Shown here: one piece after another, positions 55,725 to 64,000 of the stretch
Layout: each line of letters begins with the position of its first letter
Numbering within the stretch: position 1 is the first letter of the stretch
Assembly (NCBI GenBank): GCA_030704615.1
Contig: CM060731.1
Span: forward strand, 9,734,001 to 9,798,000
Direction: 5' to 3'
Source of the DNA: Takakia lepidozioides
Lineage: Eukaryota; Streptophyta; Takakiopsida; Takakiales; Takakiaceae
DNA: 64,000 nt
Program-made: the position numbers and the translations under genes
The notes under the pieces: generated by a model
Seen by the model: the letters and a program-made list of their open reading frames with translations, nothing else
What the model was told of the DNA's origin: nothing
Database searches by the model: none

Positions 55725-57620
55725 CGCCTCCGTCATCATCCAATTCCCCGTAGCTGCATTGTCTCCGGCGTGCAAGAAAAAACAGCATTTGCAGGCTGAG
55801 TTTCCATACCATGCTGGGTAAAACCCCCACAAGGGTTTATGTATGCCCACAAATGCCCATCATAGCAACGGTTGCAGGGCACAGTCAATGAGCACATCTC
55901 TCTCTGCCCTTTGTTGACCCCATTGTGGGCAAGTTCTGCACTGCCCGAGGGGAACCACATCAAAGTCTATATAGACAACAGAAAGAAAGGGGGGGAGAGG
56001 AGAATTTATTACTAGAAACCACTGGCACCATGGAACTTGCAGGGATCGCAGTGGGCTATGCATGAACCATGTCATATCTCTCACCTCAGAGTGGATATTT
56101 CATCAAAAAAGGGTATCCTACAGGGTCTGGCTGCAATGCACATGAAACTCTCTCTTCTGTTCCTCTCTGCTCACTCTGTCGTCTCTTTTCTCTGTCCCAT
56201 AAGCACTTTGAGCTCGAGTGCACAGGGGTCAATACGTTAGAAATTTCACATATTTGGGCAGAATACTGAAGCCGCTTGTGGAAGGCGGACGAGGATGCTA
56301 ATCACGCTGCCTCTATGACTATACATTGAACTTCTTGGACAAACATGGGTGGAGTTTCAGCTGGGGTGGATCAACGACAATGTGGAGCTTGGATCTCGGA
56401 CGCACACAGTTCAGACTCTAGTCAAGACTCCAGGGATCCAGAAAACCCAAAGATACATATACAAGTATAAGTTTATACCTTGCGGGATCCCTGCAGGTTG
56501 GGGCCACAGCATAGCCATGACTTCCAAGGGTAGAGGGCTCGGAATTGCCAAGCTGGATGCGGTGATCCGCTCCACAGACTGCTCCGATCTGCTGAATGGT
56601 GTGAGGCTTCCCGCCCATTCACCGTAGGTAGAAAACAGCGCCATGGGTCCTGCCTCTCCTTGCGCGCTAAGGAGAGCAGCGGCGCGTGCTGTTATCCCTG
56701 TGCCTGTGAGAGACCGAAGTCGAAGCGCTGCCATTCTTGTGCCGGTGACAGAACGATCGGAAGTCGAAGCGGGAAGAAGAAGAATATTTGTTATTAACGT
56801 CCATGGCAACCCATTAGTTCTCTGGCACAGTGAAAGCTTTCTACAGAATAATACCAGAGTCAGATAAACAGATCACCAGAATTTATTGGAAGAGAAAGAA
56901 GAAGCCTGTTGTCACAAGCAGGACGGAGATTTGAAGCTGTGTGATCCCGAAATTTGGTGGCGGCCAACATAATTCTACTAACCACTACACTTGAAACAGA
57001 GGGAGAAGAGCACCAGTAGGCAAGGGAGAGTGTGTTTGTTTCCGGGCATCATACAGAGGACAGTGGAAGACAAAGCGCCCATCCTACATGAAATAAATAG
57101 TACCAAATCCACGGACTGGTTTGGGGACTTCGTGCCATCTGCCCTCCTGGTTCCCAACGCAGACCGGTGGGAAACAGGTTCATGAGTTCGGAGAAACAAG
57201 CACTACAACTCAAGATGGTGCTACTTCCCCAATGCAGATGTCTGTCTCTCTAGTCTCTGCAAACCCACCTCGTTCAACGTTGTCAGCGAAAGACAAGAGT
57301 GGAGGAAACAGAATTGAGGAACCACCGTTTCCAACTTTTGGGTTCCATGTTCTCCAAACAGAGAAGCTTACAAGATTGGAATGTGCTTTCTCAATGCACG
57401 GGGATGTTGATTCCTGAGCATACTGGAATATCCTAACACAGCTCAATAGATTGTACTGACTACTGACGTACTAACCAAGACGTGAGCAGTGTAAGAATAT
57501 ACATATGTCTCGAGAACAATGATGAGAAGCAAGACGGAAGTCCAATCTCAAACTTTGTCTGTAAGCAGGATTACGAGAGACTAATCAGGATTATAACTCA
57601 ATTGAAGTACTGGTGATTTT
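55725..57620. other. Intergenic; no gene recognised
   Basis: Several ORFs of 60-130 codons on both strands around 56.3-57.4 kb have no family features. The last part is the LIP1 promoter region. Confidence 0.4.
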
Positions 57621-57628
57621 TATAAAAG
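57621..57628 (+). promoter_or_regulatory. TATA box candidate for LIP1
   Basis: TATAAAAG, 186 bp before the LIP1 start codon, is followed by a pyrimidine-rich leader (CTCTGTCTCTCTCCGTCC-like) typical of plant 5' leaders. Predicted transcription start is near 57650. Confidence 0.5.
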
Positions 57629-57806
57629 TCAGCAGCTCTTTGTCTCTGTATCTCCGCCCACCCTCTGTCTCTCTCCGTCCACCTCACCTCTCAATACTTC
57701 AATGTGGATCCGCTCATGTGTACATGTTCGGTGCACAGTTGTGGGATCTATTGTGAGGAACCTCTCTCTCTCTCTAAAACCCAATCTCTGACCTTCTCAA
57801 GTAGGG

Positions 57807-60800
57807 ATGGAGGCCGTAGGAGCAAGAGCTATGGCGACAGTGTCATCCTCGTCACTCTGCTCTCTCTCACGCTCCCAATTGCGGCCCATCCAAGCACCCA
57901 TCCCCTCAACGGAGCCGAACCGACGTCTTCATGTGTATGCAGAATCTGTGGAGACTTCAAGGCCTGCAACATCGGATACCACTGCGGACCCTTCGAAGCT
58001 GTTTACATCCAGTGAAAGAGGAGGCAAGCCGTATCCCGGAGGCATGGGCCCTTACACTGGTCGTGATCCTAATGTGAAGAAACCAGCTTGGCTCCGGCAG
58101 CGGGCGGCCCAAGGCGAGAGGTACACGGAGCTCAAGGAGTCGTTGTCGACATTGAAATTGAACACTGTATGCGAGGAGGCCCAGTGCCCAAACATAGGCG
58201 AGGTAATTCTCAGTATGAGTGATTGTTTGTTTGATTTTGGACGGAGTTGAAACAAGGAGGAGTAGGCAATGCGCGTGTCTTGCGAATCTGCGCTTCAGTA
58301 GTATCTCATCATGAATGTCTGGCAAACAGTGCTGGAATGGAGGAGGTGGAGCAGGGGGTGAAGGAGACGGCATTGGCACTGCAACCATCATGTTGCTGGG
58401 GGACACTTGTACTCGTGGCTGTCGCTTCTGCGCTGTGGCCACTAGCAGGAATCCAGCCCCACCTGACCCTATGGAACCAGAGAACACAGCCAAGGCTATT
58501 GCTAGCTGGGGGTACCCCCTCATCTCTCTCTCTCTCTCTCTCTTCCCCCCAACACCCCCCCCCCCTCTATGGCCGGATGGGGGCGGCAAACAACATCTTA
58601 TGAATACATTCTTTCTCTCTCTCTCAAGATGTAGATGAAAGCATCACCACTTTAAATTCTATGATTAGATTTTTGTTGTCTTGTTTGATGTTCTGAGTTT
58701 CCACACACAGGTGGAGGAAAACCCAGGACAGTTGGCCTGGGAAGGATAGGCATTCAGTTGCCTTAGGGACATCATAGCCAACCTGTGGAACTGTCTATGT
58801 GTACATTTTCATCTTCTTTCTTCGTCAAGGCTCTCTCCACATCTCTATTATGCCTCATCCCTGAACTTGTTTCCTGTCTGTGACATGGGGGAGGCCATCA
58901 TGGATGACCTCAAGGATTTACCCACTCTCGGCACTAGACTGAAATTTAAACTCAGGGCGGGAAGCCTACCTTTGATCAGCAAACAGAAGCAGAGAGGAAA
59001 GGGGGATTGCAAATGCCCGTTGTGTGAAACCTAAATCCAATATTCATTTTCTGATTCATTGTCCTGGGTACTCTCACCAGAATGACCTGAAGACACTTAA
59101 TCTTCGTTGTCTTCAAAGCTATATTGGTCTCGTCCAACAAGATCCTGTTGTTTTCTTCATCAATCCGGGATAACATTATCAAATCCATCAAGGCATTTGT
59201 GCCTGTACCTCTGTTTATCAACTTTGAAAATCTCGAGGCTCAGCCAAAAGCCAGGCCCTTTTGGGCCTAGTTATTGGGCAAATCACACACAGCAGATAGA
59301 TGTTTGTGCAAAGGGATTTCTAGAGGATATCTGGAAAACTCGGATCAATTGTCTGTTCCAAGGTAAGCCATACTACCGGCCTCAGCCCCTGACAAAGGTA
59401 GTTTCTGTCCCTTTGTGTTCCGCTCAAACTGGGCGCGGGGTCAATAGCCACAAGGCTACGGCAAACGTTATGAGTACATTCTGTTCATGCCTCAGGGCAC
59501 AACGCTAATGCAAAAAAATGTCTTATGAGTTCGTTCTATTCATGTCTCAGGCTCTCTATCAACCTACTCCATTTCTCTTTCCAGAATATCATTGTGACTC
59601 AGACTGATTGGCCTATTTACACACAGTATGAGCTGACATGGTGGTTGCTTGTGCAGGGTAGGATATGTAGTGCTCACAAGTGTGGATAGAGATGACATGC
59701 CCGATGGTGGCAGCGACCACTTTACCCGCACTGTCAAAACCCTGAAGGTTCGTTTATACGCTTCTTGTTTTCAGGGGAGAAAGGTATAGAATGGTTGTAG
59801 GAACAAAACTCTTGCTCTGGAAAATGTCGCTGTGACAACCGGTCAGCCATTACCAAATTCCAGAGGTAGGAGGACTAGAGCTTACGGTGACATCAGGAGC
59901 AGTACTGCTGATATGGATAGGTTGACATCTTGCATCTAAATGACATCGTCCTTTTCCTCCACACTATCAAACATTCCAGTCATGACTGTAAGGCAGATGA
60001 AATATTCAGTAGACTCTGGTTATCTGGCTCACTGGTCTTAAAGGGGGGAGAATGGGGCGAGTTTGATCTTCACTACAAAATGAAGCTGATTCTGTTCAAA
60101 GCTCGTCACCATATTATCATATTTTTTCAAGTATTAATTCTGCAACTTGTACCCAAGGGAGGGCCCTAGCTTTTGGCATTGTCTCAGCTTCTTGAACTGA
60201 GGGCAAAGACATCCTGTTGATGCTACCCTAATGCCCAATGCCAAAATCTACTCAAAAAAGCCGGGTCACAAGTTGTCACCGTTACATTTACACCATCAAA
60301 GACTGGCCTCAGGGAAGGCCAGAGGCAGAGAGAGGAGTTCATGATGAAGAATCGAAACATAGCGTTCTATGCAGGCATTCTGCACCCGATTCCCATGAAG
60401 CACAAAAGGGGAGGTACTGGAAGGAGCTGAGAGTGAGGAAAATCAACCTGAAGTGATATTGTTGGTTTTTGTTTGCAGACATTGAAGCCGGAGATATTGG
60501 TGGAGTGTTTGGTATCTGACTTCAGGGGTGACTTGGATGCTGTAGCTCATGTGGCTAACTCTGGGCTCGATGTCTTTGCTCACAATATTGAGACAATAAA
60601 GCGCCTGCAGCGTATTGTACGAGACCCACGTGCAGGGTAGAGATCTTTCTGTTCACATCCTCCCCACTTCATGACTGAGTGAGCGGAAGGGCAACCTTAG
60701 ACAAGGTTGCATATTATGACCTGGTGGGCTTAAGCCCCCAACCGAGTCAGTGTCCTGAGGAGAGGGGGATTGTGCCCATTGTGTGTGGTCAACCTAAAGA

Positions 60801-62292
60801 CAATGTCCACTTTCTGATTCATTGTCCTGGGTATTCTTACCAGAGAGACACCCTCTTCAATTCCATCAATTCCATCAAGGCAATTGTTCCTGTACCTCTG
60901 TTTACCAACTTTGAAAATCTCGTGGCTGAGCCAAAAGCCCAGGCCCTTTTGGGTCTAGTTATTAGGCAAATCACGCACAACAGATTGATGTTTTTGTGAA
61001 GGGATTTCTAGAGAATATCTGGAAAACTCGGATCAATTGCATGTTCAAGGTAAGTCATACTACTGGTGTCAGCCCCTGACAAAGATAGTTTCTGTCCCTT
61101 TGTGTTCCGCTCAAACTGGGTGCGGGGTCAACATCGCCTTATGAGTACATTCTCTATCTCTCTAAGGTGGTGGCCACAAGGCTACGGCAAACAACGTCTT
61201 ATGAGTACAATCTTTAAGGTGGTGGCCACAAGGCTACAGTAAACAATGTCTTATAAGTACATTCTCAAAGGTAGTGTCTGTTCCCTCTAATCAAATTGTG
61301 GTAGCTATGGATGGCAGGTACGAGCAGAGCATGGCAGTACTGAAACATGCAAAGGGCATAAAGGGAATGGTGACCAAGTCATCAATCATGCTAGGCCTGG
61401 GTGAATCTGACGAGGAAGTGAAGCAAACCATGCAGGACCTCCGGGCTGTTGGAGTGGACATATGCACTCTGGGGCAATATTTGCAGGTGATGCATTCCCT
61501 GGGTGCTCACATCCTGTTTTTGTTCTCAACTTTCTAGTGCTTGACACTGCAAGCAATAAGTAATAAAGTTGAAGTTGTAGAGGAGTTCAATAAATGCCAT
61601 TACAACTGGTAATGACAACCCTATGATTTCAAGGATGAATACACGTTGAATCTGCCATATAAGGGGGCACAGCAATTTTGTGGACAGTTTTTGTGCTAAC
61701 AATTTATTTGCATCTCTTGTACACAGCCAACGCCACTTCATTTAACAGTGAAGGAGTATGTCACGCCTGAGAAATTTGATTTTTGGAGAGAGTATGGGGA
61801 GTCAATCGGATTTAGATATGTTGCCAGCGGCCCATTGGTAAGGTTCATATTACCCTTTTATGTGTAGTCCATACCTGTCCTCTTTTTGTCAAGACACAGA
61901 AAGACTAATATGAGATCAACTACGAATGCATTAACTTCTGTATGGTACATGAAGAGAGCACCAAGGAGCCCAGTACAGATCAGGCCTTGCGTTGGTGATA
62001 ACTTGTGGCATAATTGTACAACCAAAACCATTGTAACAGATGGCAGAGTGCAAGAATATGACTGTGGTGGTCTTGAGTTTGTAAGTCTACATGGCTCAGC
62101 TCCTCCATTTGAGGGTGCTCAAAGTCATGGTACATTCGGTGTTGTTTTCAAATAATTGTTGTCTTGCTAAACAACTCCAGCCTGGGTTGGCTGCAGGTCC
62201 GATCATCTTATCGAGCAGGGGAATTTTTCGTAGAGAGCATGATTCGGGAAGAAAGAAAGAAAGCAGCTCTGTCTGGAAGTAGCAGTGACTAA
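57807..62292 (+). CDS. LIP1P: Plastid-type lipoyl synthase
   Basis: Seven exons with matching phases: 57807-58202, 58330-58511, 59657-59747, 60479-60636, 61318-61486, 61727-61837 and 62197-62292, encoding 400 residues. This radical-SAM enzyme inserts two sulphurs into octanoyl groups bound to lipoyl domains, here probably of the plastid pyruvate dehydrogenase. The auxiliary cluster motif is '[12 protein letters not shown]' (Cys122, 127, 133) and the radical-SAM motif 'CTRGCRFC' (Cys159, 163, 166). The C-terminal 'RSSYRAGE' supplies the serine ligand of the auxiliary cluster (371-373). The Ser/Arg-rich first ~50 residues look like a transit peptide, and '[20 protein letters not shown]' is the plastid-isoform signature. 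A glycine-rich expansion ([11 protein letters not shown]) follows Cys133. Introns 2 and 4 hold sense-oriented LINE pieces. Confidence 0.95.
58523..58566. repeat. (CT)n followed by C-rich tract in LIP1 intron 2
   Basis: A ~22-bp CT dinucleotide run is directly followed by a ~22-bp stretch of almost pure C (broken by one 'aaca'). It starts 11 bp after the exon 2 donor site. Confidence 0.85.
58580..58610 (+). mobile_element. Minimal LINE 3'-end scrap in LIP1 intron 2
   Basis: 'CAAACAACATCTTATGAATA' followed by CATTC matches the 3' terminus of the LINE family (compare 55318-55337) and is followed by a TTCTCTCTCTCTC tail. Only about 30 bp are recognisable. Confidence 0.5.
58855..59490 (+). mobile_element. 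LINE 3' fragment (copy F) in LIP1 intron 2
   Basis: A sense-strand fragment equivalent to 54791-55337 of the near-full-length copy, from 'CCTGAACTTGTTTCC' to the 3' terminus near 59470-59490. Relative to that copy it carries an extra ~90-bp segment (about 59085-59175). A diverged second terminus follows near 59521. It is 5'-truncated and non-coding. Confidence 0.82.
60755..61270 (+). mobile_element. LINE 3' fragment (copy G) with tandem 3' ends, LIP1 intron 4
   Basis: A sense-strand LINE tail beginning at the zinc-knuckle region ('[19 protein letters not shown]') and running to the 3' terminus near 61150. The terminal segment, 'GGTGGTGGCCACAAGGCTAC' plus the CTTATGAGTACA end, is then repeated two more times (about 61165-61217 and 61218-61266), so three 3' ends stand in tandem. 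The fragment ends about 50 bp before exon 5 of LIP1. Confidence 0.8.
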
Positions 62293-63380
62293 TGGGCACA
62301 CACGAGGGAGCAGGAGAGATTTAATCAACTTGCCCTCGATTTTCATGAGGTTACCTCACTTGAGACACTCATTGGGTACAGGGGGCATCGGCAAGAGTTC
62401 AAAGCACCAAGTACAGTCCCTGGCTTAAGGTTACCTTAATATACACTGAATGCCTAGTAGTGTTAACATAGTGTTGCTTCCTATCATTTTACATAGGGTA
62501 AATCTGAGGTGTTAATTGTTCACAATCTCCTACCACTTCGATGGATAAATATTGATGCCCAACTTCATCAGTAACAGGAGGGAGGCAGAGGGTATGCAAA
62601 TGAGCAGACAGGAACAAATTGTTACTTGTGCCTGTTGTATAATGGAAAAGTGCAAACCAGGATTCTGTAGTGCTCAATGTAACTCATTACTCATTACTCT
62701 TTCATGACTATACCTGAAACATCCAGTGTTGATCATGTATTCCTTCACAGTTCAATGTTACTGGTTTCTTCCTGCAGTCCTGATAAGCTTGTTTGGCTTT
62801 ATAAATGCTTTTATGGGCCTCATGTACATTTGTTGATTGCTACCTGCACACACAATAACTTACTGTAAACTCTCAATCTAGAGCTGTTACTATGACTATA
62901 TATCTTAAACTATCATGTACATGCTCTGATTGTAACTGATTAAATGACCTGTGCCGAGCATAGTTGTGCAAATACCTATATTACTAGCATTCTAAATTAA
63001 TTTTACCCTGTAGTTGCGTCTGAGGGTGCTATAACAACTTCTCTCCATGGCCTTGCCAAATGAGTCGTTTCTAAGCCTTAAAACTTGGTGCGCACGACAA
63101 TTTGATTGTAATCAATAATCCAGCCATGAATGTTGTTATCAACCTGGTGCAACATATTTGGACAATGCTAGAAAAGTAATCAGTGCTACTGTCCTATGCC
63201 AGAGGATCAACTCAAGAAGTTTTTCTCCTTGCAAATCTGTGGACAATGCAACAGAAAGGAGTCCACAACTGCACTGTTCGATGATCATACTTGAATTGCT
63301 GTCAACAACATGAGCAGCTCAGAGGAAGCACAGTACTGACTTTCACAATCATGAAATACATTGTTTCTTCTTTGCTAGGT
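62293..63380. other. Intergenic between convergent LIP1 and second PPR gene
   Basis: Contains the 3' regions of LIP1 (plus) and the second PPR-DYW gene (minus). Short ORFs here have no family signature. Confidence 0.45.
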
Positions 63381-64000
63381 TCACCAGTAATCACCACAAG
63401 AACAAACCCCATCTTGGAAATGGTGAAAACGGTTGGCATCCCGTACAACAATTGTTCGCCCAACAATCTTTGATATGAACTTGGTGGCTGTGTGGCAGTC
63501 ACCACATACCCGAAGGTTCTTAATGATGAGGACACGCATCCCAGGGGCTGTGCTAATGAGACCAAAAGCTATGGCCAGCTTCTCACTGTGATGCCAAAGA
63601 GAAAACTCCTTTTGTTCATCCTCCACATCATGCAATACAAAACGTGCGTCGGGGACATACCCAACCTCCTTCATCCGCGAAGACAATCTCTTCAGCTCAG
63701 CATGGATTTCCTCAATTTGTGGATGCAATTTGTCGCCTACAAGAAACGTGTGCACCCGGTTGTCCACCTCAATGCAGCTGTGCCCTGGTTCCTTTCTGAC
63801 ACCTCTCTCCTCCATCATTTTTCTCAACTTCGCTTGAGCATCCAACCGGCCAGCCGCAGCAAAGATGTTTGATAACAGCACATAACCTGACACGTTCTGT
63901 GGATCCAACTTGAGAAGGCATTTTGCAGCATGTTCTGCTAGCTCCACATTGCCATGTATTCTACAGGCACCAAGCAAGGCCACCCACACCCCGGCATGTG
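63381..64000 (-). CDS. PPR-DYW protein, C-terminal part (cut by window edge)
   Basis: A minus-strand ORF stays open to the right edge of the window, so the N-terminal PPR repeats and the start lie outside. About 206 residues are visible: the E1/E2 motifs ('ALLGACRIHGNVELAEHA', 'LLSNIFAAAGRLDAQAKLRK') and a full DYW domain with PG-box 'EPGHSCIEVDN', HxE in 'HHSEKLAIAFGL', '[12 protein letters not shown]' and the terminal 'CSCGDYW'. All deaminase residues are kept. The protein is clearly similar to the DYW protein at 48.6-50.9 kb, and the two genes have the same orientation with LIP1 and the LINE between them. Expected role: organellar C-to-U RNA editing. Confidence 0.95.
   Translation of the reverse strand, partial: HAGVWVALLGACRIHGNVELAEHAAKCLLKLDPQNVSGYVLLSNIFAAAGRLDAQAKLRKMMEERGVRKEPGHSCIEVDNRVHTFLVGDKLHPQIEEIHAELKRLSSRMKEVGYVPDARFVLHDVEDEQKEFSLWHHSEKLAIAFGLISTAPGMRVLIIKNLRVCGDCHTATKFISKIVGRTIVVRDANRFHHFQDGVCSCGDYW

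Noticed and set aside
60679-60999. 106-codon ORF between LIP1 exons 4 and 5 as a separate gene
   Set aside because: It is the LINE tail (copy G) within intron 4.

Overview
The window is nuclear DNA of a land plant. The gene set is plant-specific: a plastid-type lipoyl synthase, an arginine decarboxylase without introns in its coding part, DEG9, VIP3/SKI8 and PLS-class PPR-DYW editing factors. Introns are GT-AG and mostly 100-700 bp. The intronless DYW proteins, built from near-identical 'MYAKCGS' modules, point to a seed-free plant, most likely a fern or lycophyte. That last step is inference.

Layout. 1-8.9 kb is a graveyard of mobile DNA: minus-strand pieces of one APE-type LINE family, including an ~870-bp tandem amplification, a CACTA transposase fossil, and a 935-bp hAT element with a nested tRNA-derived SINE. 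9.0-13.2 kb holds a seven-exon gene for an 863-residue protein I do not recognise. 14.5-19.4 kb is DEG9 (ten exons). 20.1-22.1 kb is a ~2-kb inverted-repeat transposon with a decayed ORF. 23.2-25.3 kb has a 44-bp minisatellite, a PHD-finger fragment and a second RT family. VIP3 (minus, 29.0-31.0 kb) and a NIFK/Nop15-like RRM gene (plus, 31.5-34.7 kb) are head to head. 34.7-42.8 kb shows no recognisable gene. ADC (43.9-46.1 kb) follows a long leader that lacks any ATG and carries a compact hairpin. A PPR-DYW gene lies on the minus strand at 48.6-50.9 kb, a nearly complete dead LINE at 51.7-55.3 kb, plastid LIP1 (57.8-62.3 kb, seven exons) with LINE 3' ends inside two introns, and the C-terminus of a second PPR-DYW gene at the right edge.

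The genes do not form one pathway: they are housekeeping and organelle-biogenesis genes set in transposon-rich DNA. Exon coordinates are my own splice-site choices, supported by reading-frame continuity and remembered family sequence, not by transcripts. The strongest candidates for something new are the ATG-free, hairpin-bearing ADC leader, the 20.1-22.1 kb inverted-repeat element, and the unrecognised 863-residue protein.
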